Shown: piece after piece, positions 8,629 through 16,304 of the stretch
Layout of the letters: each line of letters starts with the position of its first letter
How positions within the stretch are numbered: position 1 is the first letter of the stretch
DNA from: Acidobacteriota bacterium
GTDB lineage: Bacteria > Acidobacteriota > Terriglobia > Bryobacterales > Bryobacteraceae
DNA: 57,076 bases
Reading direction: 5' to 3'
NCBI GenBank assembly: GCA_026394075.1
Contig: JAPKYX010000238.1
Location: 1-57,076, forward strand
Notes under the pieces: model-generated
Told to the model about the DNA's origin: nothing
Database searches by the model: none
Seen by the model: the letters and a program-made list of their open reading frames with translations, nothing else
Position numbers and translations under genes: made by a program

Positions 8629-8670
8629 CCCTGGATGATATGACGGGCGACGCGGGCCGGTCTTGTCCCG

Positions 8671-11271
8671 TTAGTTTGGGGCGCTCCGCGGAAAGGAAGC
8701 AATGGCCCGGGATTGGCTGGCTTCGGACAGCACCGCACGCAAGGCATCAATCTGGAGCGGCTTGGTGAGAAAGTGGTCCATGCCTGCTTCCAGGCATGTC
8801 TCACGATACCCGGCAATGGCGTGGGCGGTCAGCGCCACGATGTAGGGCTGGCGCGGCAACATCTCCTGACGGATCCGCCGGGTTACTTCTAGGCCATCCA
8901 GGTGCGGCATCTGGACGTCCATCAGGATCACATCAAAGTCGCCTTCCACCGCCGCGCGCAGTGCCTGTTCGCCATCCACGGCCAAATGGACATGGGCGCC
9001 GGTCTTCTCAATCGCCCGCCGCGCGATCAGTTGATTGATCTGGTTATCTTCGGCCAGCAGCACGCGCAGACCGGGCAGTGCGGTGGAGGTGGAGGGTGCA
9101 GCTGGCGGCGGTGCCGGCACGTCAATGGCCTGAGCCGCGGGCAGGGTAAACCAGAATGTGGAGCCTGCTCCTTCGGTACTTTCCGCTTGCAGCCGGCCAC
9201 CCATCAGGTGGGTGAGATTCTGCGTGATCGCCAAGCCCAGGCCGGTGCCGCCAAAGCGCCGCGTCAGCGACGTGTCTACCTGGATGAAGGGTTGGAATAG
9301 CTCATCCAGCCTCGTCGCAGGAATTCCGATCCCGGTGTCCTCCACCGAGATCTCCACTTGGCCCGCTTGCGCGCCGGACAACAGTTGCGCGGCAATCGTC
9401 ACCGCGCCCGCTTCGGTGAACTTCAAGGCGTTGCTCAACAGGTTAAACAGTATCTGCCGTAGCCGCAGGGCGTCCGCCACCACCCAGCGAGTAGCGGCGG
9501 CCAGAGGCACCACCGTCAACTCAACACCCCGCTCCGCCGCGGCGGGGGCGAAAAAGCGCCGTGCTTCCTCCAGCGTGGCGGCCAGATCAACGGGTTCCAA
9601 GTGCAGATCCAGCTTGCCTGCCTCGATCTTGCTGATGTCGAGAATGTCATTCAACACCTGCGACAAGGCGTCGCCCGAGGCGCGGATCAATTGCACCAGC
9701 TCCGCCGCGCGCGGCTCCAGGCGCAGCTCATTCAGTATGGCCGCCAGCCCGAGGATGCCGCTTAACGGCGTCCGGATCTCGTGGCTCATATTGGCCAGGA
9801 ACGCGCTCTTAGCCCGGTCCGCGGTCTGAGCCTTCCGTGTCGCTTCCGCCAGCGCAAACTCGGCCTTCTTCTGATAGCTGATATCGGCGATGGTGCCCAG
9901 CACTCGGCGCCGGCCGGCGGTCACCACCAACTGGCCGCGCGATTCCACCCAGATGTATTCGCCGCTCTTGGTCCGGATACGGTACTGGCGCACAAACTGC
10001 CGGCCACCGGCAGCCAGCCAATCAGGGTATCGCTTCAGGATTGGTCCGGCATCATCGGGATGGAGGGCGGCGGCAAAAAACTCCGCCGTCGGCTGAAATT
10101 CATCCTGTTCGTAACCCAGCAATTGAAAGTGCCGCGGGCTGACAAAGATCTGGCCGGTTTCGAGATCCCAGTCGTACAGCCCGGCCCCGGCGCTGTCCAG
10201 CGCTTGTTGCTGCCGGTACTCGCTGATGCGGAGATTCTCGGCCGCGGCGCGCCGCTCCGTGTCGTTGATGATCACGCCGCGCCATTCGCCGAAGGCTCCG
10301 CGCCGGAGATGATTGCGGACGTACATCTCTGAGCCATCGGCACCACAGACGCGGTACTCCAGCTCCGCAGCTTGCGCGGTGTCGCGGCAGTGGAGCATTT
10401 CAGCCGCAATCCGCTCCCGGTCTGCCGGGGCGACATGCTCCAGCCAGGGCACGTCCGGGTGCAACCAGTGCTGCGCCGGGCGGCCCAGGAGATTACCGGC
10501 GGCATCGTGGATGAAGCGGAAGTGGGTGAGTTCCGGATTGCTCTCCCACAAGATGGCGCGAAAGGAATCCACAATGTCAGCAATACGCAGGGCTGACTTG
10601 CGGACTTCATCCATCAGCGTCAAGGTGATTCCGCAGAGGCTTCCCAATGACAGCACCACCGAAACCGCCGCCGCCAGCAGCGCCTGACGCCGGTAAACAC
10701 TGAACCCCAGCAAGCCGGACCCGATCGCCATGAAGTGCAGACCAAACAGGATGGAACTGACGGCCGTCACCACCGCCCCGGCGCGGGAGGAACGGTAGCG
10801 GTGGCGCGCAAACTGAATGCCGAAATAGATCAGCGCGGGTCCGATGAGAAACAGCCGCGGCAAGACGCCGTAGTCGGACCGGCCCAGGCCCGGAAGTCCC
10901 GCACCGGCCACCGCGGCCAGACCCGCAGCCAAGCCCAGAATCAAAAAGGCGCCCAAGGCAACAACGCGGAAGCGGCGGCTGAGTCGAGGGTGGGCCAAGC
11001 CATAGCCTGATAAGAAAAACAGCGGCGCCTGCACGTAATAGACGCACGTTTGCAGCAAAAACAAGCCACCCGAGACAACATAAGGCCCGTCGGCCAGGGC
11101 CACCGAAGGAATGATTGCTACCTGCGTCAGCGAGACCATCGCCCATGCGGCAGACCAGTCCCGCAGATAAGCCTCCCGGCTAACCCGCAGATAGTACAGG
11201 ATGGTCAATAGCGCCAACCCGGCGGTAACCGCGGCTTGCAGCAACACCAGGGCTTGGAAGGGCGGGCTCAC
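8671..11271 (-). CDS. Membrane-bound hybrid histidine kinase (PAS-PAS-HisKA-HATPase-REC)
   Basis: 866 residues. Residues 1-220 hold about seven hydrophobic segments (a 7TM-type sensor). A PAS-like region follows at about 225-340 and a second PAS with PAC at about 355-470 (GLYDWDLETGQIFVSPRHF). HisKA has ANMSHEIRTPLSGI with phospho-acceptor His497. HATPase_c carries the N box FNLLSNALKF (Asn614), DTGIGIP and GGTGLGLAI. The C-terminal receiver has EDN at 741-743, phospho-Asp785 in LMDVQMPHLDG and Lys837 in LTKP. No separate HPt or output gene is next to it, so it must signal to a distant partner. The lipoprotein gene at 7684-8628 is directly downstream. Confidence 0.95.
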   Translation of the reverse strand: MSPPFQALVLLQAAVTAGLALLTILYYLRVSREAYLRDWSAAWAMVSLTQVAIIPSVALADGPYVVSGGLFLLQTCVYYVQAPLFFLSGYGLAHPRLSRRFRVVALGAFLILGLAAGLAAVAGAGLPGLGRSDYGVLPRLFLIGPALIYFGIQFARHRYRSSRAGAVVTAVSSILFGLHFMAIGSGLLGFSVYRRQALLAAAVSVVLSLGSLCGITLTLMDEVRKSALRIADIVDSFRAILWESNPELTHFRFIHDAAGNLLGRPAQHWLHPDVPWLEHVAPADRERIAAEMLHCRDTAQAAELEYRVCGADGSEMYVRNHLRRGAFGEWRGVIINDTERRAAAENLRISEYRQQQALDSAGAGLYDWDLETGQIFVSPRHFQLLGYEQDEFQPTAEFFAAALHPDDAGPILKRYPDWLAAGGRQFVRQYRIRTKSGEYIWVESRGQLVVTAGRRRVLGTIADISYQKKAEFALAEATRKAQTADRAKSAFLANMSHEIRTPLSGILGLAAILNELRLEPRAAELVQLIRASGDALSQVLNDILDISKIEAGKLDLHLEPVDLAATLEEARRFFAPAAAERGVELTVVPLAAATRWVVADALRLRQILFNLLSNALKFTEAGAVTIAAQLLSGAQAGQVEISVEDTGIGIPATRLDELFQPFIQVDTSLTRRFGGTGLGLAITQNLTHLMGGRLQAESTEGAGSTFWFTLPAAQAIDVPAPPPAAPSTSTALPGLRVLLAEDNQINQLIARRAIEKTGAHVHLAVDGEQALRAAVEGDFDVILMDVQMPHLDGLEVTRRIRQEMLPRQPYIVALTAHAIAGYRETCLEAGMDHFLTKPLQIDALRAVLSEASQSRAIASFPRSAPN

Positions 11272-11412
11272 TCAACAGTTATCGTAATTCATTTGTCAGA
11301 GCACCGCGCGCCAATTGGGAACCGCATTTCCGGCATTACGACACACTTTTGGTGATTATTTCCCGTTGGCCGGAATGACCGCTTCCGGCTAGGCCAAGGG
11401 CACGCGGCCCAG

Positions 11413-12237
11413 CTACCGCCTCACGCGGAGGCGGGTGCCCGGCTGGCTGGTGATGTTCTCAAACCCGAGGCGGATCTCCGGGTTGGCCGGGGTATCAAGC
11501 GGCAGGCGGACATTGATCTGGTAGAGACCAGCGAATCCCGGGGATAGCCCGGCATAGAGGATGCTTTCCGCCTCCACCAGGCGGCCTTCGATCTGCAGCC
11601 TCAACTCCGGCAGGCGCGCGATGGAGGTAGCCTGTGAGGCCAACTGCCCGGGCAGCAGGCTGGGCGTGGTGCGCCCCAGGCCAGTGGCATAAAGCACCAC
11701 GACGTCGCCCGGTTGAGCCACGCGATCCGGCGTCAGCGGCTGATTGGCGGCATTAGTGGCGGCGATAAAGCGGCCATCGCCCAAGAAGAACTCCGGCGCT
11801 TCCGCCATCAGAACAACCGGAATGGTGGGGCCGCGCCGCCCGTCTAACAGCAGGTCGAGCACACCTTGACCCGGCGGGAGATTGACGGGGATGACCAGAT
11901 TGATCTGCGTGGGCGAAACATAGTACACGTGCGCCGGTTGATTGCTGATAAACACCCGCACGCCCGTGCCGGGCAGAGTCGCGGGAAGCGTGTTGGCGGT
12001 GATGTCATCCGCGGTCTGCTGGCGCGTCGTGTACGCCAGGTTGGTGCCATAGAGGGTGGCGATCGTGCCGGGGCTGAGCGGCGTGGGGGCATTGGACGCC
12101 GCGTTCACCAGGTCGATTGCCCTGTAAGCGGGCGTCTGCGCCACCAAAGCCGGCGCCCAGACCAGCAAGACGGCGACCACCACGCCAAAGCCCCAGTGGG
12201 CCCGCCGGAAGCCAGGGCACGGCACGCATGAATGCAT
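11413..12237 (-). CDS. Secreted TIGR03437-type C-terminal domain protein
   Basis: A 274-residue protein with an N-terminal hydrophobic segment (VVVAVLLVWAPALVAQTP) and the Solibacter-type domain often called TIGR03437: VNAASNAPTPLSPGTIATLY, VYYVSPTQINLVIP, VVLYATGLGRT and GFAGLYQINVRLP. The fold is probably immunoglobulin-like; function is unknown, and it usually sits at the end of secreted proteins. Here the domain makes up almost the entire mature protein. It is the first of three such genes in 3.9 kb. The ATG at 12237 puts a charged stretch before the signal; a shorter start is possible. Confidence 0.8.
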   Translation of the reverse strand: MHSCVPCPGFRRAHWGFGVVVAVLLVWAPALVAQTPAYRAIDLVNAASNAPTPLSPGTIATLYGTNLAYTTRQQTADDITANTLPATLPGTGVRVFISNQPAHVYYVSPTQINLVIPVNLPPGQGVLDLLLDGRRGPTIPVVLMAEAPEFFLGDGRFIAATNAANQPLTPDRVAQPGDVVVLYATGLGRTTPSLLPGQLASQATSIARLPELRLQIEGRLVEAESILYAGLSPGFAGLYQINVRLPLDTPANPEIRLGFENITSQPGTRLRVRR

Positions 12238-12318
12238 GTCTGATCAGTGCGCGGGCGAGATCAATCTTCTCTCGCTGATTTTGCCCCAAGACGAGGAGCT
12301 GCACTGGGCAACCGGAAA

Positions 12319-13701
12319 CTACCGCAAGTTGATAAACAGGCCCGCCGGCAGCGCGACGCCGCCGATCGACCCGGCCAGTTCATAGTCTCCAGCCGCGATG
12401 GTGGGCACGGTGATGTTGAACTGATAGAGGCCCACGGCCTGCGTCGCCAAGCCCGCGAACGATGGTGTGACGGCTTGTGTGCCGAACTGCAGCACAACGT
12501 TCGGCAGGTCGTTGCGCACCTGCACAATCCGCCCTGTGCCCTGGTCCGGCGTGGTGGAACCAAAGCCGACGCCGTAGAACGAAATGTTGTCGCCCGCCTT
12601 GGCGCTGCGGCAGTTGATGCCGGGCAGAGAGTTGGGAGCACAGACAAACGCGAGCGGCGAGATGCCTTCAAAGACCGCCGCGATGTACTGCCGCCCGGCA
12701 CTGTTCTTGAAAGCCGCCGGAGCCAGGAACGACGGCACCCGATCCACCATGTTGATGGTGTAGTTGTCGCTGGTGCCGTTGGCGTTTCTCACGGTCAGGG
12801 TTTGCGCTCCATTGCCCAGCCCATCCGGAATCTGCGCATTGATCTGCGACGGCAACCCTGGCCGCGCCGCCACCAGCACGTACATGAACGCAGGCTTGCC
12901 GCCCACGCTGACGCTGACGCTTTCAAGCGACGTCGGCGCGTTGATGCCGGTGAAGTCGCCACCCTGCCACACGCGCAGGTCGCCGGAATAGAAGTTGTCG
13001 CCGCGAATCTCCACCCAACTGCCGGGCGCAATGTTCTTCGACTGGCTGTAGAAATCGCCCGCCACCAGCACGCCATCGGTCGACCGCACGGCGGGGCGGT
13101 TGGAGGTCTGCACGGCAGGGGTGAGGGTGACGGTGGTCGAGTAGATGCGGTCGCCCAGACGAGTGCTGGTGCCATTGGCGGCGTTGGCCGCGACATAGAT
13201 CACAACGTTGCCGCTGGCCGCGGCGGGCGGGGTCCATTCGAAGGTGAACGTATTGCCGGATTCCGGCCGTGAGTGGGTGATGTACTCCAGCGGCGTGGCC
13301 GCCGGGCAGGTGGCGCCGGGCTTGTTGTTCACCCGCGTGAGGTCGGCTGACCAGCACTCCACCTGCATGCGGGTGTTGGTGGCTCGAAAGCCGCCGGCCT
13401 GGGTGGACGGACTGGCGGCCAAGCGTGAGGCGGCCTGCATCCCGTAAATGCCAGCGACGGAATCCGTCACGGTGATGGTGACGGTCTGCACGACGCCGGG
13501 GATGTAGGTGGAGCCACCGGAAAGGGTCGCGGCGACATTGCCGCCCCCGCCGTTCAGCGGCGTGCCCGTGTGGCAAGCCACTTCGGCGCAAGTGGGCCCC
13601 TCGCCAGGAACACCGGAGCGGCCCGGTGGAGCACCAGTGGCATTGCCCCACACCGCCGTGGCCGATAACAATAGCGCCGAGGTGATTCCGGTAACTCTCA
13701 T
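12319..13701 (-). CDS. Secreted Reeler-like plus TIGR03437 protein with CX4CH motif (copy A)
   Basis: 460 residues with a signal peptide (cleavage near WGNA). Residues about 25-185 form a Reeler/choice-of-anchor-V-like beta domain that begins GRSGVPGEGPTCAEVACHTG: Cys38, Cys43 and His44 make a CX4CH motif where related proteins usually have a CXXCH haem site. Residues about 200-460 are the TIGR03437 domain (IAPGSWVEIRGDNFYSGD, PSQINAQIPDGLG, ISFYGVGFGSTTPDQG, VGLYQFNITVPTIAAG). Paralogous to copy B directly upstream, with near identity in the second half. Probably an extracellular or surface protein; function unknown. Confidence 0.82.
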   Translation of the reverse strand: MRVTGITSALLLSATAVWGNATGAPPGRSGVPGEGPTCAEVACHTGTPLNGGGGNVAATLSGGSTYIPGVVQTVTITVTDSVAGIYGMQAASRLAASPSTQAGGFRATNTRMQVECWSADLTRVNNKPGATCPAATPLEYITHSRPESGNTFTFEWTPPAAASGNVVIYVAANAANGTSTRLGDRIYSTTVTLTPAVQTSNRPAVRSTDGVLVAGDFYSQSKNIAPGSWVEIRGDNFYSGDLRVWQGGDFTGINAPTSLESVSVSVGGKPAFMYVLVAARPGLPSQINAQIPDGLGNGAQTLTVRNANGTSDNYTINMVDRVPSFLAPAAFKNSAGRQYIAAVFEGISPLAFVCAPNSLPGINCRSAKAGDNISFYGVGFGSTTPDQGTGRIVQVRNDLPNVVLQFGTQAVTPSFAGLATQAVGLYQFNITVPTIAAGDYELAGSIGGVALPAGLFINLR

Positions 13702-13822
13702 GCAGTCCTCCCTTGGGTGCGTAGCAAGTTAGGTGGTGGAGATCATTGCACGCGGTCCCGGCACACCGCGCCCGGCGGCAAATTCAGGACTCAGGTGCAC
13801 AGAGAAATGAACAGAGAAACAA

Positions 13823-13862
13823 GAAGGGGAAGGACATTGCACGGAGCAGCACCTTCCCCTTC
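13823..13862 (-). terminator. Rho-independent terminator after copy B
   Basis: Perfect 11-base arms GAAGGGGAAGG (13823-13833) and CCTTCCCCTTC (13852-13862) with an 18-base loop. Read on the minus strand the stem is followed by TTGTTTCTCTGTT. It is placed 24 bases after the stop of copy B (13887) and before the start of copy A, so the two paralogues are probably transcribed separately. Confidence 0.7.
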
Positions 13863-13886
13863 AAAGCCAACAGTTGCTCTGGGCAA

Positions 13887-15269
13887 CTACCGCAGGTTGA
13901 TAAACAGCCCTGCCGGCAGCGGTACGCCGCCGATGGACCCAGCTAGTTCATAGTCGCCAGCCGCAATAGTGGGCACGGTGATATTGAACTGATAAAGGCC
14001 CACCGCCCCAGTCGCCAAGCCAGCGAACGATGGTGTGACGGCTTGCGTGCCGAACCGCAGCACAACGTTCGGCAGGTCGTTGCGCACCTGCACAATCCGC
14101 CCCGTGCCCTGGTCCGGCGTGGTGGAACCAAAGCCCACGCCGTAGAACGAAATGTTGTCGCCCGCCCGTGCGCTGCGGCAGGGAATACCGGGCAGCGAGT
14201 TGGGGGCACAGACAAACGTGGTCGGCGAGACGCCCTCATACACGGCGGCAATGTACTGCCGCCCCGCCGCGTTCTTGAAGGCCCCTGGCGCCAGGAACGA
14301 CGGCACCCGGTCCACCATGTTGATGGTGTAGTTGTCGCTGGTGCCGTTGGCGTTTCTCACCGTCAACGTCTGCGCGCCATTGCCCAGCCCATCCGGAATC
14401 TGCGCATTGATCTGCGACGGCAACCCTGGCCGCGCCGCCACCAGCACGTACATAAACGCGGGCTTGCCGCCCACGCTGACGCTGACGCCTTCAAGCGACG
14501 TCGGCGCGTTGATGCCGGTGAAGTCCCCGCCCTGCCACACACGCACATCACCGGAATAGAAGTTGTCGCCGCGGATCTCCACCCAGGAGCCGGGCGCGAT
14601 GTTCTTGGACTGGCTGTAGAAGTCGCCCGCCACCAGCACGCCATCGGTGGCCCGCACGGCGGGGCGGTTGGAGGTCTGCACAGCAGCGGGGGTGAGCGTG
14701 ACGGTGGTCGAGTAGATGCGATCGCCGCTGTTGGAGCCATTGCCGTTGGCGGCGTTGGCGGCCACATAGAGGATCACGTTGCCATTGGCGGTAGCCGGCG
14801 GAGTCCACTCGAAGGTAAACGTATTGCCTGCCTCGGCGCGGGTGTGGGTGACATACTCGAGCGGCTGCGCGGCGGGACACCCGGTGGAGGGCTTCATGGC
14901 GTCACGCAGGAAGTCGGTGGACCAACACTCCACTTGTATGCGATCTGATGTGGCGCGGAACCCTCCGGCCTGGGTGGAGGAACTGGAAGCCAAACGGGCG
15001 GTGGCCTGCATGCCGTAAAGACGCCCAGCCGAATCGGTGATGGTGACCGTCACCGTCTGCGCGACACCGGGCGTGTAGCTGGTGCCGCCCGACAGCGTCA
15101 TGGCAACATTACCACCACCGCCGTTCAAGGCCGTCCCGGCGTGACAACCTGCTGCCGCGCAAGTGCCTCCCTCACCGGGTACACCCGCACGTCCGCCCGG
15201 AGCGCCCGAAGAATTCGCCCACACCGCCGCTGAGCACAGCACGGCACCAATCATTCCAATAAGTTTCAA
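13887..15269 (-). CDS. Secreted Reeler-like plus TIGR03437 protein with CX4CH motif (copy B)
   Basis: 460 residues, the same length as copy A. The start is TTG at 15267-15269, whose last bases overlap the mutY stop; a strong GGAGGGA lies just before. The signal peptide ends near VWANSS. Cys37, Cys42 and His43 (TCAAAGCHAG) form the same CX4CH motif as copy A. The Reeler-like half differs from copy A at many positions, whereas from TSNRPAVR onward the proteins are nearly identical. It may be coupled to mutY expression through the overlap, but the functions look unrelated. Confidence 0.82.
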   Translation of the reverse strand: MKLIGMIGAVLCSAAVWANSSGAPGGRAGVPGEGGTCAAAGCHAGTALNGGGGNVAMTLSGGTSYTPGVAQTVTVTITDSAGRLYGMQATARLASSSSTQAGGFRATSDRIQVECWSTDFLRDAMKPSTGCPAAQPLEYVTHTRAEAGNTFTFEWTPPATANGNVILYVAANAANGNGSNSGDRIYSTTVTLTPAAVQTSNRPAVRATDGVLVAGDFYSQSKNIAPGSWVEIRGDNFYSGDVRVWQGGDFTGINAPTSLEGVSVSVGGKPAFMYVLVAARPGLPSQINAQIPDGLGNGAQTLTVRNANGTSDNYTINMVDRVPSFLAPGAFKNAAGRQYIAAVYEGVSPTTFVCAPNSLPGIPCRSARAGDNISFYGVGFGSTTPDQGTGRIVQVRNDLPNVVLRFGTQAVTPSFAGLATGAVGLYQFNITVPTIAAGDYELAGSIGGVPLPAGLFINLR

Positions 15270-16270
15270 GATTCCCTCCCCTTATCCCAAAGCTGGATCG
15301 CTTTTCGCGATGTCGTGCTGACGGGCAATTCCGCCAACTGGTTTCGTTTAATCCACTTGAGCTGCGTTTCTTTCCCCGGCAGCGGTCGCGGAAGTCGTGC
15401 GAGATATACGGTGATTGTATATGAATGGTTGACGATCGAGTGGCGGACCGTCCCGAGATTCTCGCCGAGAACGGCTTTCGGCAACTGGGAAGCTTCCGGC
15501 AATTCCCAAAACCCGGCTAACCGGTCAGCATCCACAGGCCGCTGCCACAGCAATAACTCGCGCTCGCGCTCCACGATGAGAAGCGTCCTCTCTTCCCGAA
15601 TGGGGACAGCGCGGCGCAACTTCACCGGCAACTCCCCCGCCCGCCCCGCCTTACGGCCTTCGCAGAACCCGGCCACCGGACACAGCAGACACTGCGGCTG
15701 TCGCGGCACGCACAGCGTCGCGCCCAGCTCCATCATGGCCTGGTTGAACAGCCCCGGCTGCGGCGCGGGGATCAACTGGTCCACCGCCGCTTGCAGCCGC
15801 TTTTTGGTGACGCCCGCGCCGATGTCGCCCGCATCGTTGGTGAGCCTTGCGGCCACTCGCATGACATTGCCGTCGAGCACGGCATGCTGCAGCCCGAACG
15901 CAATCGAAGCCACCGCCGCCGCCGTGTAGTCACCCACGCCGGGCAGCGCGCGCAGAAAATCGTAGTCCGGCTGGAAGCCACCGGCGTCCGTGATGGCTTG
16001 CGCCGCCTTCTGCAGGTTACGGGCGCGGGAGTAGTAGCCCAGGCCGCTCCACATCGTCAGCAACTCCTGTTCAGGCGCGACGGCCAAAGCCGGTGGCGTC
16101 GGATAGCGCTCCAGGAACCGCTGCCAGTAGGGGATCACGACGCTGGCCCGGGTCTGCTGCAGCATGATCTCGCTGACCAGAATGGCCCACGGGTCCGCTG
16201 TGTCGCGCCACGGCAGGGGCCGGTGAGCGTGGGCATACCAATCGATCAACTTGCGGGCAAAGGGCGGCAC
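15266..16270 (-). CDS. mutY: A/G-specific adenine glycosylase
   Basis: 334 residues. MutY removes adenine mispaired with 8-oxoguanine. The N-terminal catalytic domain has SEIMLQQTRASVVIPYWQRF with the catalytic Glu, the helix-hairpin-helix LPGVGDYTAAAV, and the [4Fe-4S] ligands C-X6-C-X2-C-X5-C in CVPRQPQCLLCPVAGFC. A C-terminal NUDIX-like 8-oxoG recognition domain follows (LLLWQRPVDADRLAGFWELP). Length is normal. It is divergent from uvrA with 34 bases between starts, placing two repair genes back to back. Confidence 0.96.
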   Translation of the reverse strand: MPPFARKLIDWYAHAHRPLPWRDTADPWAILVSEIMLQQTRASVVIPYWQRFLERYPTPPALAVAPEQELLTMWSGLGYYSRARNLQKAAQAITDAGGFQPDYDFLRALPGVGDYTAAAVASIAFGLQHAVLDGNVMRVAARLTNDAGDIGAGVTKKRLQAAVDQLIPAPQPGLFNQAMMELGATLCVPRQPQCLLCPVAGFCEGRKAGRAGELPVKLRRAVPIREERTLLIVERERELLLWQRPVDADRLAGFWELPEASQLPKAVLGENLGTVRHSIVNHSYTITVYLARLPRPLPGKETQLKWIKRNQLAELPVSTTSRKAIQLWDKGRES

Positions 16271-16304
16271 GGTAGACTAAAGAGGTCCCTCTAAGTTTGC
16301 CTGA

